Source: Marinobacter gudaonensis
GTDB lineage: Bacteria; Pseudomonadota; Gammaproteobacteria; Pseudomonadales; Oleiphilaceae
Length of the DNA: 64,000 nt
NCBI RefSeq assembly: GCF_900115175.1
Contig: NZ_FOYV01000001.1
Span: 62,001 to 126,000, forward strand
Direction of reading: 5' to 3'
A model generated the notes under the pieces. That model saw only the letters and a program-made list of their open reading frames with translations, had not been told where the DNA came from and did no database searches. Numbering within the stretch: position 1 is the stretch's first letter; each line of letters begins with the position of its first letter. The position numbers and the translations under genes are program-made. Positions 1 through 12,481 of the stretch are shown in pieces.

Positions 1-286
1 CCTGGGTAACCCGATCCTGCCGGCCATCCACGGCGGTGTGATTGGCGGTTTCATGGAGATGTCGGCGAACATCTACCTGATGATGTCCCAGGACTCCCTG
101 CGCATGCCCCGGATCGTCGACTTCTCCCTGGATTACCTGCGGGCTGGCCTGAACCGGGAAACCTTCGCCGAATGCCGGCTGACCCGCCAGGGCAATCGCG
201 TGGCCAATGTGATGGTCACCGCCTGGCAGAAATCCCGCTCCCAGCCCATCGCCACGGCCCGCGCCCACTTCCTGCTGGAAGACTGA
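1..286 (+). CDS. PaaI-family thioesterase, C-terminal part (5' end outside window)
   Basis: The reading frame is open from base 2 to the stop at 284-286, so the gene begins before the window. The first visible residues, LGNPILPAIHGGVIGGFMEM, carry the H-G-G-x3-G-F-x-E signature of hotdog-fold PaaI-type acyl-CoA thioesterases (established family knowledge). The tail is rich in the beta-strand pattern usual for the fold. About 94 residues are visible, roughly the C-terminal two thirds of a typical 140-150 residue protein. The substrate cannot be read from this fragment. Confidence 0.8.
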   Translation, partial: LGNPILPAIHGGVIGGFMEMSANIYLMMSQDSLRMPRIVDFSLDYLRAGLNRETFAECRLTRQGNRVANVMVTAWQKSRSQPIATARAHFLLED

Positions 287-364
287 TTTTGCTCGAAATA
301 CGGGGCTTGAAAAGCCCCGTGCTGGCCCCATCTCCCTTCCATAACTGACGCCTCGGAGCAGGCA

Positions 365-469
365 AGCGTGTGGGAGTGGCTTTCCGAAACACGCGGTGAA
401 TACGTCCGTGTACGCTCGGCTCCGCCATCCATGGCTCCGCACGGTTTCGGAAAGCCACTCCCACACGCT
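365..469. repeat. Long perfect inverted repeat between the thioesterase and htpG
   Basis: A 26-base arm at 365-390 (AGCGTGTGGGAGTGGCTTTC and six more bases) is repeated as an exact reverse complement at 444-469, with a 53-base spacer. No T-run follows on the + strand, so it is not a typical intrinsic terminator, although a transcript would fold strongly. It looks like a mobile intergenic palindrome (REP/MITE-like). Whether it is repeated elsewhere in the genome cannot be seen from this window; no second copy was noticed here. Confidence 0.8.
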
Positions 470-532
470 CGCCCAGACTCGGGGGCAAACCTGATCAAAC
501 GAATATGTCTGCCTCACAGACAGCAACACAAG

Positions 533-538
533 CAGGAG
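533..538 (+). promoter_or_regulatory. Ribosome binding site that sets the htpG start at 550
   Basis: CAGGAG lies 11 bases before the ATG at 550. The in-frame ATG at 505 has no such site in front of it, so the downstream start is preferred. Confidence 0.7.
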
Positions 539-549
539 ACACTCAAGCC

Positions 550-2448
<1,899 letters not shown>

Positions 2449-2467
2449 GGCCCGGAACCGCTCCTGC

Positions 2468-2539
2468 GTCGGATTACGCCGGTGGCTAATCCGACCTACA
2501 GTTAAAAGTAGGTCGGATCAGGCGCAGCCGTAATCCGAC
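2468..2539. repeat. REP-like inverted pair, 'GTCGGATTA...TAATCCGAC' type
   Basis: Two 32-base units (2468-2499 and 2508-2539) face each other across AGTTAAAA. Each begins or ends with GTCGGATTA/TAATCCGAC and the GTAGGTCGGAT core. This is the general look of repetitive extragenic palindromes found in many gammaproteobacteria. It lies just after htpG and may stabilise or end its transcript. Confidence 0.75.
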
Positions 2540-2555
2540 AAAAAGGACACAATCC

Positions 2556-2774
2556 ATGCAGCAGATCATCGTGGACATCAGCATCAGCCCGGATGAGTGG
2601 ATCAAGCTCTACCAGGGCATTGCCAGTGATGTTCACACCACGGCCCGGGACGGACGCTCCGTTCGTTTCCCGGCCCGTATTCTCTCCCGTTTCTACCTCC
2701 GCGACGGCATTCGTGGCAGCTTTCGCATTATTTTTGACGATGCCGGAAAATTCGCCTCCATTGAGCGCCTCTGA
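2556..2774 (+). CDS. DUF2835 family protein
   Basis: A small 72-residue protein matching the DUF2835 family in length and in its hallmark C-terminal block (FYLRDGIRGSFRIIFDDAGK). It has no signal peptide or membrane segment, so it is probably cytosolic. Members are common in Pseudomonas and Marinobacter relatives and have no assigned function. The AAAAGGAC stretch 12-18 bases upstream serves as the ribosome binding site. It is separated from htpG by the REP-like pair, so it may have its own promoter. Confidence 0.8.
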   Translation: MQQIIVDISISPDEWIKLYQGIASDVHTTARDGRSVRFPARILSRFYLRDGIRGSFRIIFDDAGKFASIERL

Positions 2775-2888
2775 CGTTTTACTTCTTCCGATTAATAAAA
2801 TCTTTCACAAGCGTATTTTTAATTAATTGTATTGGTCTCTTGTTCCCGGGCTACAGTGAAGTTGTTCTCGTGAGGCAGGAGCTGATCC

Positions 2889-2984
2889 ATGAAAGATCCG
2901 AATTCATTGAGTGTAGTACCGACCTGGCAGGACCTGCTGGGAATTCTGACGGATTACTCGAGCAATTTTGCCTGCTCGCAATAG
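2889..2984 (+). CDS. Possible 31-residue leader or small protein upstream of katG
   Basis: An ATG at 2889 is preceded by GCAGGAG at a suitable distance and opens 31 codons ending in TAG. The peptide begins MKDPNSLSVVPTWQDLLGIL and contains one Cys near its end. I recognise no family. It lies between an AT-rich stretch and katG, so it could be a small peptide, a leader ORF or chance. Short length and lack of any homology evidence keep confidence low. Confidence 0.25.
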   Translation: MKDPNSLSVVPTWQDLLGILTDYSSNFACSQ

Positions 2985-3017
2985 GTTCGGTACGGGCCGC
3001 AAGCCTGCGGGAACGCT

Positions 3018-3032
3018 ATAGGCAATCGCTAT
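3018..3032. promoter_or_regulatory. Possible OxyR half-site upstream of katG
   Basis: ATAG-N7-CTAT occurs at 3018-3032, the outer pattern of one half of the OxyR consensus (ATAG-N7-CTAT, repeated after 7 bases). The expected second half at about 3040-3054 is poor (ATAA...TCAG). OxyR control of katG is well known in gammaproteobacteria, so the site is plausible but unproven. Confidence 0.4.
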
Positions 3033-3088
3033 TCAGGGCATAAGAAAATCTCAGAGCAGTGCGTTTTTTCTGTCCTATAGTTATTTGA

Positions 3089-5314
<2,226 letters not shown>

Positions 5315-5330
5315 TCACCTGCCAGTTGAA

Positions 5331-5356
5331 AGGGCGCCTTCGGGCGCCCTTTTTGT
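5331..5356 (+). terminator. Intrinsic terminator of katG
   Basis: AGGGCGCC-TTC-GGGCGCCCT forms a tight GC hairpin followed directly by a T-run, 17 bases after the katG stop. Confidence 0.92.
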
Positions 5357-5469
5357 TTCTGCCATTCATAGGTGTGTCCCCTGCTGTTGGTAGGGCCCCG
5401 AATCCCGTACAATCGCGCCCAGATTTCCGATCCCGCTTGTGACGGTGGCAGCGCCCGCCCGGAGTACCC

Positions 5470-6441
5470 ATGCGTATCATTCTTGCCCCGATGGAAGGGC
5501 TTGTGGATGCACCCATTCGTGAAACCCTGACCCAGGTTGGCGGGATCGACCGCTGTGTGACCGAATTCGTGCGGGTAACCCACGGCATGCTGCCGCCGCG
5601 GGTGTTCTACAAGTACGCGCCAGAGCTTCATAACCAGTCGCTAACGCGCGTAGGAACACCGGTGGCGCTGCAACTGCTGGGGTCTGACCCGAATCAGATG
5701 GCGCGCCACGGCGTGCGTGCCGCCGAGCTCGGAGCCAGCCAGGTGGACATCAACTTTGGTTGCCCCGCCAAGACGGTGAACAAGCACAAAGGCGGCTGTG
5801 TGCTGATGCGTGAGCCGGAACTGATGCACCAGATTGTAGCGGCGGTTCGGGCGGCGGTGCCCGCCGAGATTCCGGTAACGGCCAAGATGCGTCTGGGCTA
5901 CGACGACCGCTCAATGGGCGTTGCCTGCGCCCAGGCCCTGGAAGCCGCTGGCGCCGGCGAAATCGTGATTCATGCTCGCAGCAAGGTGGACGGTTACAAA
6001 CCGCCGGCTTACTGGGAGGAAATCGCCCGGGCCCGGGAAGCAGTCCGCACGCCGATCATCGCCAACGGCGAGATCTGGACCGTGGCTGATTACTGGCGCT
6101 GTCGCGAGGTGTCCGGCTGTGAGGATGTCATGATCGGCAGGGGGCTGATTGCCCGGCCAGACCTGGCCAGGCAGATCAAAGCCAGCCAGCGGGGTGAAGC
6201 CATCGAGGACATGACCTGGCCGGAAGCGGTTGCCCTGGTGCGTGAGTACGCGACGGTTTTGCAGGGCTGGCTGGAAGATCGCTACGTGACTGGCCGAATC
6301 AAGCAGTGGCTGAACTTCCTGCGCCAGGGCTTTGCCGAGGCCGAAGCGCTTTGGCCTGAGGCCCGCAAGATCCGCCAGGTGGCGCCCATGCTGGCCTGCC
6401 TTGAGCAACCTTCCACCCGCGCGAGTTCCCGCGCCGCCTGA
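5470..6441 (+). CDS. dusC: tRNA-dihydrouridine(16) synthase DusC
   Basis: An FMN-dependent enzyme that reduces uridine in the D-loop of tRNA, at position 16 for DusC. The 323 residues start with ILAPMEGLVDAP, the FMN-binding Dus motif, followed by TEFVRV, typical of the DusC branch. The catalytic Cys is in NFGCPAKTVNKHKGG, and VIHARSKVDGY plus the MIGRGLIARPDL phosphate-binding segment complete the barrel. GGAG sits 7 bases before the ATG. It is monocistronic between the katG terminator and the next gene's palindrome. Confidence 0.93.
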   Translation: MRIILAPMEGLVDAPIRETLTQVGGIDRCVTEFVRVTHGMLPPRVFYKYAPELHNQSLTRVGTPVALQLLGSDPNQMARHGVRAAELGASQVDINFGCPAKTVNKHKGGCVLMREPELMHQIVAAVRAAVPAEIPVTAKMRLGYDDRSMGVACAQALEAAGAGEIVIHARSKVDGYKPPAYWEEIARAREAVRTPIIANGEIWTVADYWRCREVSGCEDVMIGRGLIARPDLARQIKASQRGEAIEDMTWPEAVALVREYATVLQGWLEDRYVTGRIKQWLNFLRQGFAEAEALWPEARKIRQVAPMLACLEQPSTRASSRAA

Positions 6442-6462
6442 GGCCAGCCTGTCCCTCCCGTT

Positions 6463-6487
6463 TTTCGGTACTACACTGGTACCGAAA
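6463..6487. promoter_or_regulatory. Palindrome upstream of the metallo-hydrolase gene
   Basis: TTTCGGTAC-N7-GTACCGAAA is a perfect 9-base inverted repeat with a 7-base spacer, 58 bases before the next start codon. The size and symmetry fit an operator for a dimeric repressor. No T-run follows, so a dusC terminator is less likely. No regulator gene is next to it. Confidence 0.4.
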
Positions 6488-6544
6488 GTGATTTGGTTCG
6501 TACAAGAAACACACGAACAACAAAACCTGTGGGAGGACGACACG

Positions 6545-7537
6545 ATGATTTCCGACACGTTTCGGAACCGTATAACAGGCGCTGCGCTGGCTGTCTGTGC
6601 CCTGTCACTTGCCTGGCAATCTGCGGTGGCCGATGACCATGTAGTCAAGGTCACGCCGCTGGGTAGCCACGACGGCGAGTTCTGCAGCCGCGACCGGGCC
6701 CTGGTGTTTGAAGACCCGAACGGCACCCGTATTCTCTACGACGCCGGGCGCACTGTGGCCGGCCCGGACGATCCCCGCCTTGGCAAGATCGATGTGGTGC
6801 TGGTCTCGCACATGCACGGCGACCACGTTGGCGACCAGCGAATCCGGGAGGCTAACCAGGGCACCTGCGCGTCGCCGGATACCGGCGTTTCCACCTTGCC
6901 GCAGTCGAACACCGTGGATATTGCACTCAAGCACAACGCCACGATCGTCACCGGCAGCGAAATGCCTGCGTTCTTCGCGGCCAAGCTGAGAGACGCCGGT
7001 GGCGACCCCGGAAAGTCGAAGCTGGTGCGCTTTGGTGGCGAAGTGACCGTGGGTGGCGTGGCCATTACCACCGTGCCTGCGGTGCACAGCAACGGGGTGT
7101 CGCCGTCGTTCCTCACCGGGCCGCTGGCGGAGTACCTGAAAGCGGCCGGCGTTGGTGCCAGTGTGGGACCACCCACAGGCTATGTGCTGAAGTTCTCGAA
7201 TGGTCTGGTGGCGTATCTCTCGGGCGACACTGGCATCACCGCAGAGCAGAAACTGGTGGTGAACGATCATTACGGCGCCTTGCTGACCGTTATGAACATT
7301 GGTGACACCTTCACAACCGGACCCACCCAGGCGGCCTACGTGATCAACGAGCTGGTGCAGCCGTCGTCGGTGATTGCGTCTCACGCCAACGAGCCAGCCA
7401 CCGAGGGTGGTGAGGTTAAGGCGGGCACCCGCACCGCGCTGTTCCGTGACCGGGTAACGGTACCGGTGCACGTTCCACTGAGCGGGCGCACCATGGCATT
7501 CGACCGCACCGCCAAATGCGTCAGCGGTTGCGGTTGA
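6545..7537 (+). CDS. Secreted metallo-beta-lactamase-fold hydrolase
   Basis: A 330-residue protein with an N-terminal signal peptide (NRITGAALAVCALSLAWQS, cut near AVA-DDH), so it is probably periplasmic. The zinc-binding H-x-H-x-D-H is seen as VSHMHGDH, with later metal ligands likely in PAVHSNGV, YLSGDTG and SHANEPA. This places it with UlaG-like/L-ascorbate-lactonase-type MBL hydrolases rather than true beta-lactamases; the substrate is unknown. Start 6545 has GGGAGGA 7 bases upstream; the frame stays open further up, but into dusC. It converges on the aldolase gene 25 bases away. Confidence 0.85.
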   Translation: MISDTFRNRITGAALAVCALSLAWQSAVADDHVVKVTPLGSHDGEFCSRDRALVFEDPNGTRILYDAGRTVAGPDDPRLGKIDVVLVSHMHGDHVGDQRIREANQGTCASPDTGVSTLPQSNTVDIALKHNATIVTGSEMPAFFAAKLRDAGGDPGKSKLVRFGGEVTVGGVAITTVPAVHSNGVSPSFLTGPLAEYLKAAGVGASVGPPTGYVLKFSNGLVAYLSGDTGITAEQKLVVNDHYGALLTVMNIGDTFTTGPTQAAYVINELVQPSSVIASHANEPATEGGEVKAGTRTALFRDRVTVPVHVPLSGRTMAFDRTAKCVSGCG

Positions 7538-7562
7538 TGGTGACAATACTGGCCGGGCCCGG

Positions 7563-8576
7563 TTAGTCCTCCATGTCCGGCCGGTAGCTGCCTGAACGCG
7601 CCGCGCCATTGAGCCGTGCGCGTTTGAGCATGGCGGCCTGGGCGTCCGGGCCGTTGTCCAGGTTGCCCGCCCAGGCCTTCTGGGCAGGTTCCTGAAGTGC
7701 CCGACCGTAGGAAAAGCTCAGAGCCCAGGGCTGCTGGCCCAGAGAGTTCATGGCGTTCAGGTTGGCGGTGGCCTCCTCAGGCGTCTGGCCACCGGACAGA
7801 AAGAAAATGCCGGGCACGGCCGCTGGCACCGAACGCCGGAACACACCCAGTGTGGCGCTGGCTACCTCTTCCGAGCTCGCCTTCGGATTTTCCTTGCCCG
7901 GTGTGACCATGCTCGGCTTGAGGATCATCTGTTCCAGCGCCACGCGGTGGCGGTACAGCGCGTGGAACACCTCCCGGATCACCGCTTCGCTGACCTCGGC
8001 GCACCGCTCAATGCTGTGATCGCCATCGATCAGAACTTCCGGCTCCACAATAGGCACGATGCCCACGGACTGGCAGATCGCGGCATAGCGAGCGAGGACT
8101 TCTGCATTGGCCTCCACCGCCTGGCGTGAGGGCAGGGTGTCGGATATGTGGTAGACGTTGCGCCATTTGGCAAACCGCGCACCCTGGTTTTTGTAAATCT
8201 CCAGCCGATCCTCAAGGCCGTCCAGCCCTACGGTGATCTCGTCGCCGGGCGCATTAACCAGGGGTTGCTTGCCTTTGTCGACCTTGATGCCGGGCACAAT
8301 ACCCTTACTGGCGAGCAACTTTGCCATGGGCACCCCGTCGAGGCTGGTCTGGCCCAGGGTTTCCTCGAACAGGATCACGCCACTGATAAACTCACCCAGG
8401 CCCGATGCGGAGAAAATCAGGCTTCGATACTCGCGGCGTTTTTCTTCACTGGATTCAACGCCCACCGCCTTGAACCGCTTGGCGATGGTCGGGTGACTTT
8501 CGTCTGCCGCGAGGATTCCTTTGCCGGCCTGCACCAGCTCCCGGACGGTAGCATCGAGTTCTTCCTGTAGGGTCAT
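7563..8576 (-). CDS. Class I fructose-bisphosphate aldolase
   Basis: Interconverts fructose 1,6-bisphosphate with dihydroxyacetone phosphate and glyceraldehyde 3-phosphate through a lysine Schiff base, in the cytosol. The 337 residues begin like other class I enzymes (AGKGILAADESHPTIAKRF). The Schiff-base lysine is in LEQMILKPSMV and further active-site lysines in GIKVDKG and FAKWRNVY. LSGGQTPEEA near the C-terminus binds phosphate. The ATG has CAGGAG in front. The plus-strand gene at 8719 is divergent, so the 142-base gap holds both promoters. Confidence 0.95.
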   Translation of the reverse strand: MTLQEELDATVRELVQAGKGILAADESHPTIAKRFKAVGVESSEEKRREYRSLIFSASGLGEFISGVILFEETLGQTSLDGVPMAKLLASKGIVPGIKVDKGKQPLVNAPGDEITVGLDGLEDRLEIYKNQGARFAKWRNVYHISDTLPSRQAVEANAEVLARYAAICQSVGIVPIVEPEVLIDGDHSIERCAEVSEAVIREVFHALYRHRVALEQMILKPSMVTPGKENPKASSEEVASATLGVFRRSVPAAVPGIFFLSGGQTPEEATANLNAMNSLGQQPWALSFSYGRALQEPAQKAWAGNLDNGPDAQAAMLKRARLNGAARSGSYRPDMED

Positions 8577-8718
8577 AGCACGCTCCTGTCTTAGGGTCCC
8601 ACGTTCTCTGAGTGTAGTCGCTCACAGGCGTTTCGAAATTTGATCTGGGCTAAGGTGCGGACGGCTGATCTGGTTTAGGCTTGGTATAACTGCTGCCGCA
8701 GACAGGGAAGGCCGCACC

Positions 8719-10794
8719 ATGAAAACCGTCTTCAGTGTAAGCCTGGGTTCCTCCGAGTACGATTACGATCTCGAAACCGAGTTTCTAGGCCAGTCTTTCC
8801 GGATTATTCGCGTGGGCACGGATGGCGATCTCTCGCGGGCCGAGGCCGTGCTGGATTCGGTGCACGAGCAGGCCGACGCCATTGGCCTGAGCATGGTGCA
8901 CGATCATTACGAAGTGGGCCGGGAACGACTGGAACATCCCGATACCGCCCGCCTCGAGGCGGTGGTCCCCGACAAACCCGTAACCACGGGCGCCGGGCTC
9001 CGGGGTATCCTGCAGGAGTGGGCCGTGAGGCACACGCAGTCAGAACTGGGCCACTTCTTCGACAATGCCCGGGTACTATTCGTTAACGGCCAGGCCGGCT
9101 ATCGCATTGCCAGGGCGCTGGCGGAGCATACCGACAATCTTTTCTTTGCTGACCCTTACATTGATTTTGGGGTGCCAAGGCTGCTGACTTCGCTGAACCA
9201 GCTGGAAACCTATACCGCCCTGACTGCGCCCCTGATGTTCCGGCCGGCCGCGGTGAGAACCGTGGAGGCGCTGCTGAGAACGCCGGTCTATCGTCTTGGT
9301 GAGCGCCTGGTGCGTGGTTCCCTGGAAAAGGCCGTTGCCGAGGCTCACGTCATTGTGGGCGCCCTGGGGGATCTTGAGCATTTCGGCCAGAAAGAGCTGG
9401 ACGGCAAAACCGTGATCACCTCCCGGGTGACCGAGGCGTCACTGGATTGGCTGCGCTCCCGCCGGGTGGCCATGGTGGTTGATTACAGCCCCTGGCTGGC
9501 GGGCAGACCCGTCGGCGTCAACGTAATGGAGGCCATGATCAGTGCGGCACTGGCCCGCACGCCGGAGCAACTGGGCCCGGATGACTACCTGGATGTGATC
9601 CAGACTCTGGGGCTGGAGCCTCGTATCCTGTATCCCGAGGGTTACCGGCGAGTGAACCGGTTTGCCTTCGTAATCCACCCGCTGTCGCAACAATACCTGA
9701 CCAGGACACCGCCCCTGGACTGGATCGCCAGTGTGTCGTCCCCAAAGGTGATGAACCTGGTGGAAAAGGCCGTCGCTTACACGCCCCCGTTCATCTACTC
9801 GAAGGTTTCGGGCATCCGCTCGCCCACGGGCGACGAGGCGGAAGGCTGGCTGATCACAGTCGGCGGCACGCCCCGGGAAATCATGGCCCACGGACCGGAA
9901 TTTACCTACGCGCGGTTGCTGCAGGCAGCAAAACTGGCAAAGAAACTCGGCGCCCAGATCATGGGCCTGGGGGCCTTTACCAAGGTGGTGGGGGATGCCG
10001 GCATTACCGTGGCAAAGCGGGCGCCGCTGCCGATAACCACGGGCAACAGCTACAGCGCCTCCGGCGCCCTGTGGGCGGCCCATGAGGCCATGAAAAAGAT
10101 CGGCCGGGTACACGTCGGTGCCAATGGAAAGGCTGCCGGCAAGGCCATGGTAGTCGGCGCCACCGGCGCCATCGGTTCGGTTTGCGCCAGATTGCTGGCC
10201 AAGGCCGTGGACGAAATCTACCTGGCGGCGCCGGAGCCGGCCAAACTCCTGGCCCTGAAGGAAAGCATCGAACAGGAAACCCCCGGAGCCATCGTTCATC
10301 TTGCGGGCTCGGCCGATCGCGACCTTGGCCAGATGGACATGATCGTCACCGCGACGTCTGGCGCTGGCAAGCGTGTTCTCGACATCAGCAGGGTTAAACC
10401 GGGCTGTGTGATCACCGATGTTGCCAGGCCGCTGGACATCCCCGCGGAGGACGTGGCCAAACGCCCGGACGTTCTGGTGATCGAATCCGGGGAAATTCAG
10501 CTACCGGGCGATGTGCGAATGAAAGACATCGGCCTGCCCAGGGGCATTGCCTATGCCTGCCTCGCGGAGACCATCGTGCTGGCACTGGAAGCCCGTTTCG
10601 AAAACTTCACCCTTGGCCGTAACATCGAATGGGAGAAGGTCCGTGAGATTTACAAACTGGGCCTGCGCCATGGCATGAAGCTGGCCGCCATATCCGGAGT
10701 CAACGGTGTGTTCACCGAAGAGGACTTCGAACGGGTGCGAACCCTGGCGGCCAGTAATGAGCATCAGGCAGAAGGGTCGAGTACACCGGCGTAG
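8719..10794 (+). CDS. Acyl-ACP-reductase-like dehydrogenase with a long N-terminal extension
   Basis: A 691-residue cytosolic protein. Residues from about 370 on resemble the cyanobacterial long-chain acyl-ACP/acyl-CoA reductase (AAR): KKLGAQIMGLGAFTKVVGDA, the TTGNSYSA segment, the NAD(P)-binding loop GATGAIGS near 480-487, and AYACLAET, where Cys614 falls at the place of the AAR nucleophile that forms the acyl-thioester. NFTLGRNIEWEK also has a clear counterpart in AAR. The first 370 residues contain an extra Rossmann-like region (VLFVNGQAGYRIARAL) with no counterpart in the 340-residue cyanobacterial enzyme. The likely reaction is reduction of a fatty acyl thioester to aldehyde. The start has GGGAAGG upstream. 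The 3' end overlaps the convergent next gene by 31 bases. Confidence 0.7.
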   Translation: MKTVFSVSLGSSEYDYDLETEFLGQSFRIIRVGTDGDLSRAEAVLDSVHEQADAIGLSMVHDHYEVGRERLEHPDTARLEAVVPDKPVTTGAGLRGILQEWAVRHTQSELGHFFDNARVLFVNGQAGYRIARALAEHTDNLFFADPYIDFGVPRLLTSLNQLETYTALTAPLMFRPAAVRTVEALLRTPVYRLGERLVRGSLEKAVAEAHVIVGALGDLEHFGQKELDGKTVITSRVTEASLDWLRSRRVAMVVDYSPWLAGRPVGVNVMEAMISAALARTPEQLGPDDYLDVIQTLGLEPRILYPEGYRRVNRFAFVIHPLSQQYLTRTPPLDWIASVSSPKVMNLVEKAVAYTPPFIYSKVSGIRSPTGDEAEGWLITVGGTPREIMAHGPEFTYARLLQAAKLAKKLGAQIMGLGAFTKVVGDAGITVAKRAPLPITTGNSYSASGALWAAHEAMKKIGRVHVGANGKAAGKAMVVGATGAIGSVCARLLAKAVDEIYLAAPEPAKLLALKESIEQETPGAIVHLAGSADRDLGQMDMIVTATSGAGKRVLDISRVKPGCVITDVARPLDIPAEDVAKRPDVLVIESGEIQLPGDVRMKDIGLPRGIAYACLAETIVLALEARFENFTLGRNIEWEKVREIYKLGLRHGMKLAAISGVNGVFTEEDFERVRTLAASNEHQAEGSSTPA

Positions 10795-12323
10795 CGCACA
10801 CCGCTCAACAGGGCCATCTCCCGATGCCAGGTGGACAGATCATCGATGTTGAATTTGCTCAGGCTGTCGTGCCCGCAGGCCCGGGCCATTACCTGCATCA
10901 ACGACGTTGACGCCTCCAGGAAATTCTTGAGCTGCTTCGCCGACTGGTCGACATTCAGGCGCTGGCGCAAGTCCTTGTTCTGAGTAGCGATCCCTGCCGG
11001 GCAGTTGTTGGTGTTGCAGATGCGCGCTGCTACGCAGCCGATGGACTGCATGGCGCTGTTGGCTACCGCAACCCCATCGGCCCCCAGGGCAAGGGCCTTC
11101 ACGAAGTCGATGGGCACCCGCAGCCCGCCGGTGACGATCAAAGTGACCCTACCGCTCGCGCCGCGATCATCCAGGTAACGGCGGGCCCGGGCCAGGGCTG
11201 GAATGGTGGGCACACTGATGTGGTCCCGGAAGATTTCCGGTGCAGCCCCGGTGCCGCCGCCACGACCATCCAGAATGATGTAGTCGGCGCCCGCATCCAG
11301 GGCAAACTGGATATCCCGTTCAATGTGGTTGGCGCTGAGCTTGAAGCCCACCGGAATGCCCCCGGTGATCTCGCGAACCTGGCCGGCAAAGCGCTGAAAG
11401 TCCTCCACCGAGCGCAGATCCTCGAAGGTGGGCGGCGAGTTGGCCGGCTGGCCCTCGGGGATGTTCCGCACTTCCGAAATCTTGCCGGTGTTCTTGTTAC
11501 CGGGCAGATGGCCGCCGGTGCCGGTCTTCGCGCCCTGGCCGCCCTTGAAGTGGAAGGCCTGCACTTTCTCCAGCAATTCCTCCTTGTAGCCAAACTTGGC
11601 GCTGGCCAGCTCGTAGAAATACCGGGAATTCTCCTGCTGCTCCTCCGGTAGCATGCCTCCCTCGCCGGAACAGATGCCGGTGCCCGCCATTTCGGCACCC
11701 CGGGCCAGGGCGATTTTTGCCTCCTCGGACAGAGCCCCAAAACTCATGTCGGACACAAACAGCGGCATGCTGAGGGTCAGCGGCTTTCGCGCTTCCGGAC
11801 CAATGACCAGCTCGGTGGCCACGTCGGCGTCGTCTGCCAGGGGCTTGCTGGCCATCTGCGCCACCATCAGTTGCAGATCGTCCCAGTGAGGCAGGGTATG
11901 GCGAGGCACGCCCATGGCCGTGGTCGGACCATGGTGGCCCATGTTGCTCAGGCCTTCCCGGGCCAGTTGGTGGATAAATTCAACGGTGGGTTCTTCTTTC
12001 GTGGACCTGGCTTTCGGGGCGTCACCGGATTGCTCGTCGCCGCTATCGTCGCCCTCGGGCGCTTCCTTGCCAACCTGGTCATCACTGAATTGCTGGTGGG
12101 TGCCATCGCAGTAGGGTGCGCTACCGGTCTGCTTGCACTGGCACAGCACCGCCTCCTCGTCTTTTTCCGCCTTGAAGACTTTCGGCTTGAAGCCTGTGTC
12201 TGCGTGGGAACCGTCACAGAAGGGCTGGTCGCTGGAGCGACCGCACACGCAGAACGCGTATTCTTTTCCTTTCTTCAGGCTGACTTTCTTCGGCTTGTTA
12301 TCAGCGATCACCGGATTGCTCAT
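10764..12323 (-). CDS. FMN-binding glutamate-synthase-family protein with two N-terminal CDGSH iron-sulfur motifs
   Basis: A 519-residue fusion. Residues 25-40 (C25, C27, C36, H40) and 61-76 (C61, C63, C72, H76) each match the CDGSH pattern C-x-C-x2-S/T-x3-P-x-C-D-G-x2-H, so two [2Fe-2S] clusters are predicted. An acidic, low-complexity linker (about 80-112) leads to a glutamate-synthase-like alpha/beta barrel: MSFGALSEEAKIALARGA, GGQGAKTGTGGHLPG, ILDGRGGGTGAAP, and NTNNCPAGIATQ with the Cys of the usual 3Fe-4S region. The glutaminase domain of true GltB is absent. An electron-transfer or oxidoreductase role is likely; the substrate is unknown. CAGGAG precedes the ATG. It converges on the gene ending at 10794, overlapping by 31 bases. 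Confidence 0.85.
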   Translation of the reverse strand: MSNPVIADNKPKKVSLKKGKEYAFCVCGRSSDQPFCDGSHADTGFKPKVFKAEKDEEAVLCQCKQTGSAPYCDGTHQQFSDDQVGKEAPEGDDSGDEQSGDAPKARSTKEEPTVEFIHQLAREGLSNMGHHGPTTAMGVPRHTLPHWDDLQLMVAQMASKPLADDADVATELVIGPEARKPLTLSMPLFVSDMSFGALSEEAKIALARGAEMAGTGICSGEGGMLPEEQQENSRYFYELASAKFGYKEELLEKVQAFHFKGGQGAKTGTGGHLPGNKNTGKISEVRNIPEGQPANSPPTFEDLRSVEDFQRFAGQVREITGGIPVGFKLSANHIERDIQFALDAGADYIILDGRGGGTGAAPEIFRDHISVPTIPALARARRYLDDRGASGRVTLIVTGGLRVPIDFVKALALGADGVAVANSAMQSIGCVAARICNTNNCPAGIATQNKDLRQRLNVDQSAKQLKNFLEASTSLMQVMARACGHDSLSKFNIDDLSTWHREMALLSGVRYAGVLDPSA

Positions 12324-12481
12324 CGCAAGGCTCCTGTTTTCGTTTGTGCCGGAAATGGTCGGACAACTCTAAAGGTGTACGGGCATTAAACGAAAATAGG
12401 CTACTTGTTATGTTGCGGGATGACTCGGGAGAGTCCGCGCTGCGCCAGCAGCACGGTTGTCCAAGTTGGTTGCCGCGGCGA

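Noticed and set aside
505..549. Start of htpG at 505
   Set aside because: No ribosome binding site before it; the sequence between 505 and 550 contains the site for the start at 550.
2840..3043. A 67-codon ORF upstream of katG
   Set aside because: No ribosome binding site and no recognisable features; the shorter ORF at 2889-2984 in another frame has a better site.
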